From positions 1 to 33,190 of the forward strand of contig JAAWQC010000027.1 in assembly GCA_022800315.1 (NCBI GenBank): DNA of 33,190 nt. The letters are read 5' to 3'. Positions 7,481-15,557 of the stretch are shown here, one piece after another; position 1 is the stretch's first letter; each line of letters opens with the position of its first letter. The translations under genes and the position numbers were made by a program. This DNA is from Clostridiales bacterium. GTDB taxonomy: Bacteria; Bacillota; Clostridia; Oscillospirales; Acutalibacteraceae. Below the pieces are notes generated by a model, which had not been told where the DNA came from, made no database searches, and worked only from the letters and a program-made list of their open reading frames with translations.

Positions 7481-7954
7481 TCATCCCTTGTCAGGGGAGG
7501 CGCCATCGGCGGCGATACGCTCAATGCGCCGGACGCCGTCGATGAGGCGGAGACGCCGGGCGAATTCGTCCGACGGGATGTTCATACGGTCGGTGCGGGC
7601 TGAAATAGACACGGTGGCGGCCCCGCCGGCCGGGATGTTCTGGTTGACCGTCAGGATGTTGGCTCCTGCCGCGGCAAAGGCGGCAAGCACGGCGGACAGC
7701 ACCCCGGGACGGTCGCGCAGTAAGAAATGCACAGTCAGAATGTGGCCCGGCACCCCTTCGTCGTAGGGAAATACCGCATCCTTATACTTATAAAAGGCGC
7801 TGCGGGACAGACCAGCCAGCCGCGCGGCCTCCGCCGCCGTCTGTGCCTCCCCGGTTTCCAGATACCGCTTGGCGTCCACCACGCGGACGAACACCTCCGG
7901 TACCGCCTCGGCGTCTACCAGCAGCCGTCTGGTTCCCCCGTCATCCTGTCCCAT
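7481..7954 (-). CDS. ACT domain protein, PheB/UPF0735-like
   Basis: This 157-aa protein is the first gene of the hom-thrB-lysC operon. The N-terminal part (VPEVFVRVVDAKRYLETGEAQTAAEAARLAGLSRSAFYKYKDAVFPY) looks like a small helix-turn-helix. The C-terminal part is an ACT domain (HILTVHFLLRDRPGVLSAVLAAFAAAGANILTVNQ). This layout matches the UPF0735/PheB family commonly encoded next to hom in Firmicutes. The family presumably senses an amino acid, but its molecular role is not established; regulation of the operon is an inference. The start at 7954 has GGTGG upstream; the ATG at 7969 in the same frame is an alternative. The leader is only about 30 nt, which leaves no room for an attenuator or riboswitch. 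Confidence 0.85.
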   Translation of the reverse strand: MGQDDGGTRRLLVDAEAVPEVFVRVVDAKRYLETGEAQTAAEAARLAGLSRSAFYKYKDAVFPYDEGVPGHILTVHFLLRDRPGVLSAVLAAFAAAGANILTVNQNIPAGGAATVSISARTDRMNIPSDEFARRLRLIDGVRRIERIAADGASPDKG

Positions 7955-7994
7955 TTGTCCACCACCCATGCACTATTGTCTCGCCGTGAGATAC

Positions 7995-8023
7995 ACTATA
8001 CCATTCTATGCCGCCCGTTTCAA
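7995..8023 (-). promoter_or_regulatory. Sigma-A promoter of the ACT-hom-thrB-lysC operon
   Basis: On the minus strand TTGAAA (8023-8018), a 17-nt spacer and TATAGT (8000-7995) form a good sigma-A promoter. Transcription should start near 7988, about 30 nt before the first start codon. No T-box or leader-peptide attenuator is visible. Confidence 0.75.
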
Positions 8024-8168
8024 GGGGGGGACCCCTCTTTTTTCCCGTTTTACACTCTCCCGGGCCGCTTTTCCACGGAATCCACAAAACCCGGACGTCC
8101 TGCCGACAACCTTCGTCGTTTCCGCCAAACGCGGGACAACCGGCAGGAATAAAATCCCCGGCTGCCGC

Positions 8169-8197
8169 TTGCGCTTGCCGGCCCGACCCGATATAAT
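8169..8197 (+). promoter_or_regulatory. Candidate promoter for the ytvI-like gene
   Basis: TTGCGC (8169-8174), 17 nt, TATAAT (8192-8197). The -10 is perfect and the -35 moderate. It predicts a leader of about 250 nt that contains both copies of the duplicated hairpin. A second possibility nearer the gene is CATACAAT (8401-8408), which matches the -10 of mother-cell sigma-E/K promoters; no convincing -35 partner was found. Confidence 0.45.
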
Positions 8198-8212
8198 GCT
8201 TAAGGATGGATA

Positions 8213-8379
8213 CTCAGGCATTCTTCGCCACCGGTTCCACCACCGCGTATCTCGTTTATCCAGCGAATAGGAACCGGTGTATCTGGCATAACAGCTGTAA
8301 AGGAAGAATGCTCAGGCATTCTTCGCCACCGGTCCCACACCGCGTATCTTGTTTATCCAGCGAATAGGAACCGGTGTAT
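8213..8379 (+). repeat. Tandemly duplicated 70-nt hairpin element
   Basis: Two copies (8213-8282 and 8311-8379, period 98 nt) differ at only three positions. Each begins CTCAGGCATTCTTCGCCACC and ends AATAGGAACCGGTGTAT. In copy 1 CACCGGTTCC (8229-8238) pairs perfectly with GGAACCGGTG (8270-8279) around a 31-nt loop. Copy 2 has one C-A mismatch in that stem, which is a G-U pair if the minus strand is transcribed. An additional perfect 8-bp stem, AAGAATGC-TCAG-GCATTCTT (8304-8323), begins copy 2. The element lies in the gap between the threonine operon and ytvI and has no coding potential. It may be a dispersed REP-like repeat or a leader RNA. Confidence 0.85.
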
Positions 8380-8456
8380 GGCTATCTTCGGTTATGGACG
8401 CATACAATCTCCTGAAAGCGTTTTTCGGATGGAAAGCGCAGAAGGAGGCGGAGTCT

Positions 8457-9563
8457 ATGGCGAATCACCACAAGCCGGCGGAGGCCGCGCGGACCGAAAA
8501 CCGCCGCGCCTTTCTGATCAACCTGCTGTATATCGCCGTGCTGGCGGCCCTGTTCCTGCTGGCGGCCCGCACCGTCTTGCTGTGGCTCCTGCCCTTTGTC
8601 TTTGCCGCCCTGACCGCCATGATGCTCCAGCCGCCGGTGCGTTGGCTGGGCCGTAAAACACGGGTCAGCCGCAAGCTGTACTCGGTCAGCTTCGTGGTGC
8701 TTCTGATCGTGCTGTTGGCGGGGCTGGTAGGATTGGCGGGCTGGCATCTGATCGGCAGTGCCGTCCGCTTCGTCACCGACAACGACAATATCCGTCACGC
8801 CCGTGAGCTGGTGCGCATGGCCGCCGGACGTCTGGAAACCGCCCTGGCCGGCATCGCAGACGCCTTCCCCGGGGCGGAGGCCGCCATCGACGACGCCGTA
8901 TCGGGTCTGTCGGATACCATACTCGGTCTGGTTACGGGCTTTTTTTCCGGCGCGGCCAATTGGGCGGTGGGCGTCACCACTCGTTTGCCCCAGATGCTGC
9001 TGAGCTTTTTTGTCTGGGTGCTCTCTTCTATTTTCCTCACCATCGATTACGACCGGGTCCGCGCTTTCCTGCTCCGCCAGGTTCCCGAAAACAAACGTCC
9101 TCTACTGCGCGCCACCCGGAACCTGTGCCGCCACACCTTGCTGCGCCTGCTGCGGGCGTACCTGCTGCTGCTGCTGATCACCTTCGGGGAACTGTGCGCA
9201 GGTCTCGGCCTGCTGGGGGTTTCGGCTTTCCCCGCCGCCGCTGCCCTGATTGCCGCGGTGGACATCCTGCCGGTGCTGGGTACCGGGACCATCCTGCTGC
9301 CGTGGGCTCTGATCGCTTTTTTGTCGGGAGACCTCTTCCGTGCCGTGGGCCTTGTGCTGCTATACGCGGTCATCTCACTGGTACGCAGTATACTGGAACC
9401 CCGCGTGATCAGCGGCCAGATCGGCCTGCACCCCCTGATCACCCTGCTGTGCATGTATCTGGGGCTTCAACTCGCCGGCATGGCCGGCATGCTTCTGCTT
9501 CCCGCCGCCGTGATGGTGCTGGTCCAGCTTCAGCGCGACGGATTTCTCCATTTGTGGAAATAA
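8457..9563 (+). CDS. ytvI: AI-2E/PerM family membrane protein, YtvI-like
   Basis: This is a polytopic inner-membrane protein of 368 aa. AGGAGG 8 nt upstream fixes the ATG at 8457; earlier in-frame ATGs at 8349 and 8394 lack a comparable site. After a polar N-terminus, hydrophobic segments occur around residues 18-55 and 75-95, then an amphipathic helical domain (about 105-165), then further membrane segments to the C-terminus. The signature GVSAFPAAAALIAAVDILPVLGTGTILLPWA and EPRVISGQIGLHPLITLLCMYLGLQLAGMAGM is characteristic of PF01594. Sporulation protein YtvI in Bacillus belongs to this family and has similar length; its substrate is unknown. Other family members are PerM-like exporters or Na+/H+ antiporters. 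It is followed after 32 nt by a DUF1015 gene, probably in the same transcript. Confidence 0.8.
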   Translation: MANHHKPAEAARTENRRAFLINLLYIAVLAALFLLAARTVLLWLLPFVFAALTAMMLQPPVRWLGRKTRVSRKLYSVSFVVLLIVLLAGLVGLAGWHLIGSAVRFVTDNDNIRHARELVRMAAGRLETALAGIADAFPGAEAAIDDAVSGLSDTILGLVTGFFSGAANWAVGVTTRLPQMLLSFFVWVLSSIFLTIDYDRVRAFLLRQVPENKRPLLRATRNLCRHTLLRLLRAYLLLLLITFGELCAGLGLLGVSAFPAAAALIAAVDILPVLGTGTILLPWALIAFLSGDLFRAVGLVLLYAVISLVRSILEPRVISGQIGLHPLITLLCMYLGLQLAGMAGMLLLPAAVMVLVQLQRDGFLHLWK

Positions 9564-9595
9564 ACGATAAAACAAAGGAAAGGCGTGACTGATCC

Positions 9596-10903
9596 ATGGC
9601 CGATGTACAACCCTTCCGCGCGCTGCGGTTCTCTCCCAAGGCGGGAGCCCTGCGAGAGCTGACCTGCCCCCCCTATGACATTATCGACGAATCTCGGCGG
9701 CTGGCCTATCTGAGCCGGAACCCTCACAACATCATCCGGCTGGAGCTACCGCGGGACGGGGCCGACCCGTATGCTGAAGCGGGCAAAACCCTGCGTGAGT
9801 GGCTGGACAACGATATCCTCACCCGGGACGGAGAGCCCTGCTTCTACGTATACGAAATCGAATATACGCTGGAGGGCCGCAGCGATATCAGCGGCATGCA
9901 GGCGGGCCGCCATTCGGTGGCGGGCTTGATTGGCAGGGTCAGGCTGGAGGAATTCTCCAAGGGCATCGTCCTGCCCCACGAGGAAACCCTCTCCAAGGCC
10001 AAGGAGGATCGTCTGAACCTGATGAAAGCCACCGGCTGTAACTTCAGCGACGTGTATTCCCTGTACATGGACGACGGCGGAGAGAGTGAAACGCTGGATA
10101 TCCTGAAGCTGATCCAAAAGGAACAGCCCGCGGCGGAATTGACCGATGAGGAAGGGCTTGTCCACCGCCTGTGGGCGGTGAGCGACACCTCCCTGACCAC
10201 CGCCATCCAGCAACGCTTCGCCGATAAAAAGCTATATATCGCCGACGGCCATCACCGGTACGAGACCGCCCTCAACTACCGCAACTGGCTGCGTGAAAAC
10301 GGGCAGTCCACCGAGGGCTCCGACTACATTATGATGATGCTGGTGGAGATGGGCCATCCCGGCCTGGCCGTATTCCCCACCCACCGGATGATCCGCGGAC
10401 TGGCGGACTTCGACGGGGAGCGCCTGCTGGCGGGCTGCAGCCAGTGGTTTGACGTGCTGCGGGACGTGGCGGTGGACTCGCTGGACGAATCGCTGGAGCA
10501 GGCCTACGAAACAGGCCGCCACGCCTTCGGTTTTTACACCGGCGGCGCCACCTTTACCCTGCTCACCCTGCGGGACGAGTCGGTACTCGACACCCTGCTG
10601 CCCGGCTGCTCCGACGCCTACCGCCATCTGGATGTCAACATCCTGCATACCCTCGTACTGGAGCGCCTGCTGGGCATCGACAAGGAAAACATGGCCCGTC
10701 AGACCAACCTGACCTATACCCGCAGCCTGCGGGAGGCGCTGGACGACGTCGATGCCGGCGCCTATCAGTGCAGCTTCCTTCTCAACCCCACCCGGGTGAG
10801 CGAAATCCGCGATGTGGCGGCGGCAGGGGAAAAGATGCCGCAGAAATCCACCTATTTTTATCCCAAGCTGCTCACCGGTCTGACCATCAACCGTCTCGAT
10901 TGA
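9596..10903 (+). CDS. DUF1015 family protein
   Basis: This is a 435-aa cytoplasmic protein covering the complete DUF1015 domain. Characteristic parts are VQPFRALRFSPK at the N-terminus, CPPYDII (about 24-30), the SNPHNIIRLELP-like stretch, HEETLSKAKEDRLNLMKAT, and the central ADGHHRYETALNYR motif. The function is not established. The HHR-type motif is reminiscent of the ParB/SerK-like fold, so a nucleotide-dependent activity is possible, but this is speculation. The ATG at 9596 follows AAAGGAAAGG. It lies 32 nt downstream of the ytvI-like gene and before a strong terminator, suggesting a two-gene transcript. Confidence 0.8.
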   Translation: MADVQPFRALRFSPKAGALRELTCPPYDIIDESRRLAYLSRNPHNIIRLELPRDGADPYAEAGKTLREWLDNDILTRDGEPCFYVYEIEYTLEGRSDISGMQAGRHSVAGLIGRVRLEEFSKGIVLPHEETLSKAKEDRLNLMKATGCNFSDVYSLYMDDGGESETLDILKLIQKEQPAAELTDEEGLVHRLWAVSDTSLTTAIQQRFADKKLYIADGHHRYETALNYRNWLRENGQSTEGSDYIMMMLVEMGHPGLAVFPTHRMIRGLADFDGERLLAGCSQWFDVLRDVAVDSLDESLEQAYETGRHAFGFYTGGATFTLLTLRDESVLDTLLPGCSDAYRHLDVNILHTLVLERLLGIDKENMARQTNLTYTRSLREALDDVDAGAYQCSFLLNPTRVSEIRDVAAAGEKMPQKSTYFYPKLLTGLTINRLD

Positions 10904-10921
10904 TTTTACACCGATACACCG

Positions 10922-10964
10922 AAAAGCCCAGGAAAGCCGTTACGCGGCTTCCCTGGGCTTTTTT
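10922..10964. terminator. Strong bidirectional terminator
   Basis: AAAAGCCCAGG-A-AAGCCG pairs with CGGCTT-C-CCTGGGCTTTT around TTACG, with T-runs on both strands. It lies between the convergent DUF1015 and zinc-ribbon protein genes and should end both transcripts. Confidence 0.9.
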
Positions 10965-12204
10965 ACAGAATCAGGGGTTCGATCGGGGAGATGGTGTCCA
11001 TCAGTGAGCTGTATACTTTTTCCGGTGAAACATACAGGGAAGAACCGTAGGGATCGTTTTTTACCTCCCGCTTATTGGCGCCGTCCAATTCCATTTGAAA
11101 GATTTCGCCCATGCCGGCGGCGTACAGCTCGCCTAGAGACTGGGAGACCGCGGAACCGTCGTACAGATTCTCCCGGACATAGGTCTCGATTCCCTGCTGA
11201 TCGAACTGGTCGATAAAGATGAGGGTGTCGTTGAAAATGACATAACTCCCCACCTGGTCGCCGCCCAGCACTTCGACTTTGGCGCCGTCCTCCAGTTTTA
11301 ACCGGCATAACGGCCCCTGCAGTTTGGTGAAATACAGATATTCCTTGTAGAGGATCAAATTGTCCGCCTCGCCGGTATACAGCCTCTGCTCACGGCCGGT
11401 GGAAAGCGTGTACGCATAAATCCCGCTGGTTCCGGCGTACAGAATGGTATCGTCATCCTGAAACAGGAAGCTGGTGACAACTTTATTGCTGCTCAGCGTC
11501 TGTTCGCTGCCGCCGATCAGCGTCGTGGAGACCAGTTTATAATTGTTCAGAAAATACATCCGATCATCCCGGAAGGCCAACGCCCGGACCCCCGCCTCTG
11601 TCAACTGCCGTTTGTACAGCGTCTGGTCTTTGCCGGTGCCGTCGGCGCGGATGCACCCGATCACGACCATTCCCTTGTCCTCGTCCTTTCTGCTGTAGTA
11701 CACCTTGTCCTCGTGATAGTAGATCCCCTGGATATCCTCCTTGTCCAGCAGGATCGTCTTATCGGTTCCGTCGTAATTCTGGGAGATGATACGGTTGCCG
11801 TTCAGCCCCGAATCCTTCTGGCGCGTAATCATAAAGACACGGTCGGGGCTGTAAGTAAAATACGCCAGCCCCTGCCGGTTCATATCTTCGTACGGCGCCG
11901 TTATGGATACCGGCAGGAACAGTGCGGTCAAAACCGCTGCCGCCGTCACAGCCGCCAATATAAGGTACCACCACGGACGTTTCCAAAGGCTTTTTTTCTT
12001 CACCGGCTCCGGCTTTTCCACTGTGGCCGTTTCCGGCGGTTCCGGTGCGGCAGGAACCTTTTCTTCCAGATTCAGATCCTCTGTGATTCTGTACAGCGGG
12101 GGAACGCTGGGGGTAGGCGCATCCCGGTTTATTTTCTTGCCGCAGCCAGCACAATAGAGGTCCTCCTCCTGCACAGGCCGGCCGCAGGACGTACAAAAAG
12201 CCAT
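10963..12204 (-). CDS. Zinc-ribbon membrane protein with beta-propeller-like ectodomain
   Basis: This is a 413-aa single-pass membrane protein of unknown function. The N-terminus is a zinc ribbon (CTSC at 4-7 and CAGC at 18-21), followed by a Pro/Glu-rich linker and a basic stretch (KKKSLWKRPWW). One transmembrane segment spans about residues 78-98. The remaining 300 residues form repeated short beta units such as DKVYYSRKDE, DRMYFLNNYKL, DDTILYAGTSGIYAYTL and EYLYFTKLQGPLCRL. These resemble the DUF5050/YncE-type propeller repeats seen in many clostridial zinc-ribbon proteins. The topology suggests a cytoplasmic ribbon and external propeller. AGGAGGCAGAGGAG precedes the ATG. It is downstream of the GGDEF-EAL gene on the same strand but has its own promoter, so a functional link is uncertain. 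Confidence 0.7.
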   Translation of the reverse strand: MAFCTSCGRPVQEEDLYCAGCGKKINRDAPTPSVPPLYRITEDLNLEEKVPAAPEPPETATVEKPEPVKKKSLWKRPWWYLILAAVTAAAVLTALFLPVSITAPYEDMNRQGLAYFTYSPDRVFMITRQKDSGLNGNRIISQNYDGTDKTILLDKEDIQGIYYHEDKVYYSRKDEDKGMVVIGCIRADGTGKDQTLYKRQLTEAGVRALAFRDDRMYFLNNYKLVSTTLIGGSEQTLSSNKVVTSFLFQDDDTILYAGTSGIYAYTLSTGREQRLYTGEADNLILYKEYLYFTKLQGPLCRLKLEDGAKVEVLGGDQVGSYVIFNDTLIFIDQFDQQGIETYVRENLYDGSAVSQSLGELYAAGMGEIFQMELDGANKREVKNDPYGSSLYVSPEKVYSSLMDTISPIEPLIL

Positions 12205-12272
12205 CTCCTCTGCCTCCTATTTATCTTAATAAACATTATTCTTTAAGTATATATTTTTCCGAATACTGTACA

Positions 12273-12301
12273 ATTATATAGGATTTGGATGGATAATACA
12301 A
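12273..12301 (-). promoter_or_regulatory. Promoter of the zinc-ribbon protein gene
   Basis: TTGTAT (12301-12296), 17 nt, TATAAT (12278-12273) on the minus strand. The -35 overlaps the foot of the large hairpin at 12299-12345. Confidence 0.65.
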
Positions 12302-12345
12302 TAGGGGGAAATCCAGCCCTTAAGCGTATGGATTTCCCCCTATTG
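12299..12345 (-). terminator. 16-bp perfect hairpin after the GGDEF-EAL gene
   Basis: CAATAGGGGGAAATCC (12299-12314) pairs perfectly with GGATTTCCCCCTATTG (12330-12345) around a 15-nt loop. It lies 21 nt after the stop of the leftward GGDEF-EAL gene. The following bases on the minus strand (TATTATCC) are only partly T-rich, so termination may be incomplete. Confidence 0.6.
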
Positions 12346-12366
12346 TCTTCTATAAAGCCGATTCAC

Positions 12367-15300
12367 CTATAGATAGGTCTCCTGAAATACATCGGCGGGA
12401 ACCGGGCGGCCGAAGAGATATCCCTGGATAATATCCAGCTCCATGGGACTGACGATCCCGTATTCCTCATCGGATTCCACTCCTTCCAGGCAAACCTCGA
12501 TGCCTACGTCGTGGCACAGCGCCACGATAAAGCGGATGAAGGTGGCGTCGAAGTGGCTCTCGCGAATATCGCGGATAAAGGTCTTGTCTATTTTGACGAT
12601 ATCGGCCGGGGTCTTTTTGAGAATGCCCAGCGACGAATAGCCGGTGCCGAAATCGTCCATGGCGATACGGATGCCCAACTGCCGTATCTCATCAAAAATC
12701 CGCCGGACGGTGTCATCGCCCTTGACCAGATAGCTTTCGGTGAGCTCCACCACCATGTTGGCGGGGTTGACCCCCTCTTCGGCCAGGATGGCCTTCATAA
12801 AGGGAATGAAATCCGACTCGGTCACCTGCAAATAGGACAGATTGACGCTCATCACAAAGCCAGGGTGTTTCTCCACCCATAGACGGCAGGTCCGGACCGC
12901 CTGACGAAAAATCCAGCGACCCGCCGGGACGATGAGTCCGCTCTGCTCCAGCAGAGGAATAAATTCCGCCGGCGATACCGAGCCGTAGGCGTCGCATCGC
13001 CAGCGCGCCAGGGCCTCCGCCCCAATTACGACGCCGTCGCCGGCGCGGACCTGCGGCTGATAATACAGCTCGAACCCCTCGTAATCGTGTTCCATGCTGT
13101 ACCGCAGCAGTTCGGTCAGCTCCAGCGCACGGGATTTGTGCACCAGAATTTCACGGGAAAAGAAGGCGGCCCGGTTCTTTCCCCTGTTTTTCGCGTATTC
13201 CAGCGAGTAACCGGCGTACTTGAACAGGTCGAGATAGCTGCCCGCGTCGTCGGGATACACCGCGCAGCCCGCGGAGAGGGTGCAGTAATATTTACGGCCG
13301 TCGCATTCCTGCTGGTAGCGGAACGCCCCGCGGATCGCTGCGTAAACCCGCTGCATCTCGTCCCGGCCGCCGTTGTCGAACACCAGGCCGAATTCGTCCC
13401 CATCCAGTCGATAGGCGGTGACGCCCGCCGGCAGATATCCCTGTATTTTCTGGGCGGTCAGGCGCAGCACCTCGTCGCCGAACTCCCGGTTATACAGATC
13501 GTTGATATGCTTGAAATCGTCCAGATCGAGGATAATCAGCCCCATCCGGCGTTTGGCCTGTCCCGTGATGCGAGAGCGCAGCACTTCCTCCATCTCGAAT
13601 TTATTGAACAGGCCGGTCATATGATCGAGTTTATTCTTTCGGCCCAGATTGGTAATGATGCCCGCAAACAGTACCGGCTCCCCACTCTCGTCCCGTTCCA
13701 CATGGCCGCGGCACCGCAGCCAGATCCATTCGCCCCGACGGTTGCGGGCGCGGTATTCCACGCTGTGGGATTCAGCGCGGCCCTCCGTAATCGCCTCGTT
13801 CGCCTCGATAAAGCGGGCCCAGTCGTTCTCGTGGACCCGTTCCCTCCATAACGGCAGAGCGTCCCGGATCACCTGGCCCGGCAGATCGAATTCCTCTACC
13901 ATGGTCTGGGGGTAGCGAAAAACGCCGGTGCGCATGTTGCAGATATAGAGGTAATCGTCGGTGCTCTGTACCAGCGCGCTGTACAGCCGATCCTTGTCAT
14001 AGGAAAAATCGGCCGCTCCCTCCCGCACAGAAACACGATGCGCACGCTCGGCGCGCACGCGATGGAAGGCCCTCTTCTGCTCGTACATCCGCTCATCCAC
14101 CTGGGCAAGCAGCTCGGACAGCCGTTCGGCCGGATGGAAGGCGGCCTCCAGCACGCCGTAGCAAAAGCTCAAATCATAAGGCAGGCCCAACCGCTGTTTC
14201 TCCTGCCGCAGGGAGTCCAGCACACCGTCCAGCAGATCAGCGGCTTCCTGCTCCGTCCCGTCGATCAAAACAACGAATTCATCCCCGCTCAGCCGAAAGG
14301 GAATATCCTGAGGCCGCAGACCTTTTTTCAGGGTGTCGGTGATCGCTGTGATCATCCGATCCCCCTCCCCGTGGCCGAAGGCGTCGTTGACCTCCTTGAG
14401 CACGTTGATATCGAACAGGGCGATGGTCAGTGGCTTATGCTCCTGCCGCGCCTGCTCCAGCAGACGAACCGCCGTTTCCTTACCCGCGCGGCGGTTGAGC
14501 ATATCGGTAAGCTCGTCGGTGCTGGCCGCCCGGGACAGCCGGCGGGAGGCGGTGATATCCATCGAATGCTGGAGATGGACCAGCGAGCCGTCCACCCAGC
14601 GGATCAGGGTGTCGTAATTGTCGTAGGTACGCCCAGTGACGCCGTTGACCTCCTCCCACTGGACGGGGCCACCCCCCTCTCCCTGCCTGAGCAGCCGCTG
14701 AACCGGACAGAACTCACAACGGTGATCCCTGTCCTTCTGCAGTATCTTCCAGCACAACTGCCCCTCGGGGTTTTCAATGCCGAAGTCCCGCTTCATGGTC
14801 CGGTTCATAAACAAGATGCGGTCGGTTTTGATGTCGGTGACATACAAACCGGCGTTGATGTTATCCATCAGGGTATTGAAAATCAGGGCATACATCTCCT
14901 GATGCTCAAAATGCTGCTTGTCGGTGAATGCCAGCGCGATCACCGACAGCAGGGGACGCAACAGGGCCGCGTCCTCCGCCGTCCACGGCAGTTCTCCCTG
15001 CCCGCGGGCCAGCAGAATCAGCCCCACCAGGCGACTATCGTACCATAGGGGAAACGCTGCCGCGCCGGGCGCGAATGCCTCCACAGGCACAAACGCGGGC
15101 GAGCCGTCCGCGGCAAATGCGGTGGAAAGGGCCGCCGCCCACTCTTTTATCTCGTCGGTCACGGCGTCCCCGGGGGCGCCGGTTTCGGCGTATTCCCGAC
15201 AGTTCCCCCGCTCGTCCAGCCGGAGCAAAGCCATGCGTGCCACCGGTGTTACCCAGCCCGCCAGGGAGGCAAGCGCGGTAATATCCCGCCGCAGCGGTCC

Positions 15301-15369
15301 CGGTTCGGTTATAAAGGGCCGCAGCTCATCCAATTTTCGGATCACGGCGCGCAGCATCTCCGGTTCCAC
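12367..15369 (-). CDS. c-di-GMP turnover protein: GAF-like/PAS-GGDEF-PAS-GGDEF-EAL
   Basis: This is a large cytoplasmic signalling protein (1000 aa) without membrane segments. Residues 1-150 look GAF-like. A first PAS (about 158-275) carries Cys206, Cys218 and Cys221 (the last two in CEFCP). The first GGDEF domain (about 280-440) has DINVLKEVNDAFGHGEGD and signature SGDEF (361-365). A second PAS/PAC (about 470-575) precedes GGDEF 2 (DLDDFKHIND, signature DGDEF at 656-660). The EAL domain has EALARW (785-790), VNLS, VELTES, MDDFGTGYSS, KIDKTFI, CLEGVE and IQGYLFGRP. The metal- and substrate-binding residues of EAL all look intact, so phosphodiesterase activity is likely. Each GGDEF signature deviates only at the first Gly, so cyclase activity is possible. 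The start is GTG at 15369 after AAGGAATGAGG. It is transcribed alone. Confidence 0.9.
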   Translation of the reverse strand: MEPEMLRAVIRKLDELRPFITEPGPLRRDITALASLAGWVTPVARMALLRLDERGNCREYAETGAPGDAVTDEIKEWAAALSTAFAADGSPAFVPVEAFAPGAAAFPLWYDSRLVGLILLARGQGELPWTAEDAALLRPLLSVIALAFTDKQHFEHQEMYALIFNTLMDNINAGLYVTDIKTDRILFMNRTMKRDFGIENPEGQLCWKILQKDRDHRCEFCPVQRLLRQGEGGGPVQWEEVNGVTGRTYDNYDTLIRWVDGSLVHLQHSMDITASRRLSRAASTDELTDMLNRRAGKETAVRLLEQARQEHKPLTIALFDINVLKEVNDAFGHGEGDRMITAITDTLKKGLRPQDIPFRLSGDEFVVLIDGTEQEAADLLDGVLDSLRQEKQRLGLPYDLSFCYGVLEAAFHPAERLSELLAQVDERMYEQKRAFHRVRAERAHRVSVREGAADFSYDKDRLYSALVQSTDDYLYICNMRTGVFRYPQTMVEEFDLPGQVIRDALPLWRERVHENDWARFIEANEAITEGRAESHSVEYRARNRRGEWIWLRCRGHVERDESGEPVLFAGIITNLGRKNKLDHMTGLFNKFEMEEVLRSRITGQAKRRMGLIILDLDDFKHINDLYNREFGDEVLRLTAQKIQGYLPAGVTAYRLDGDEFGLVFDNGGRDEMQRVYAAIRGAFRYQQECDGRKYYCTLSAGCAVYPDDAGSYLDLFKYAGYSLEYAKNRGKNRAAFFSREILVHKSRALELTELLRYSMEHDYEGFELYYQPQVRAGDGVVIGAEALARWRCDAYGSVSPAEFIPLLEQSGLIVPAGRWIFRQAVRTCRLWVEKHPGFVMSVNLSYLQVTESDFIPFMKAILAEEGVNPANMVVELTESYLVKGDDTVRRIFDEIRQLGIRIAMDDFGTGYSSLGILKKTPADIVKIDKTFIRDIRESHFDATFIRFIVALCHDVGIEVCLEGVESDEEYGIVSPMELDIIQGYLFGRPVPADVFQETYL

Positions 15370-15431
15370 AGCCTCATTCCTTCCGTATCGCAGTCCAAAA
15401 GACGCAGTCGTTTTGTTTTATAATCATAGTC

Positions 15432-15461
15432 AGTATATCACACTCCATTGCCCGATGACAA
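15432..15461 (-). promoter_or_regulatory. Promoter of the GGDEF-EAL gene
   Basis: TTGTCA (15461-15456), 18 nt, TATACT (15437-15432) on the minus strand. The predicted start lies about 55 nt before the GTG codon. No convincing rightward promoter for the divergent hydrolase gene was seen in this 190-nt gap. Confidence 0.6.
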
Positions 15462-15557
15462 ATGTTTGTTGCGATGCGGCGGCGATTTTACTCAACCTGT
15501 GTACAGTGTCGTTTCCTGACAATTTCCCATACACTGAAGGGAAAGGAGTGACCCCCC

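Noticed and set aside
5947-7545. 532-codon plus-strand open frame
   Set aside because: It is antisense to hom and thrB, both unmistakable enzymes; it reads as a low-complexity shadow.
7988-8210. Possible riboswitch or T-box upstream of the threonine operon
   Set aside because: The promoter at 7995-8023 leaves a leader of only about 30 nt, and no T-box motif or anti-terminator was found.
8213-8379. CRISPR array
   Set aside because: Only two 70-nt copies with hairpins and no spacer-length regularity; there are no cas genes in the window.
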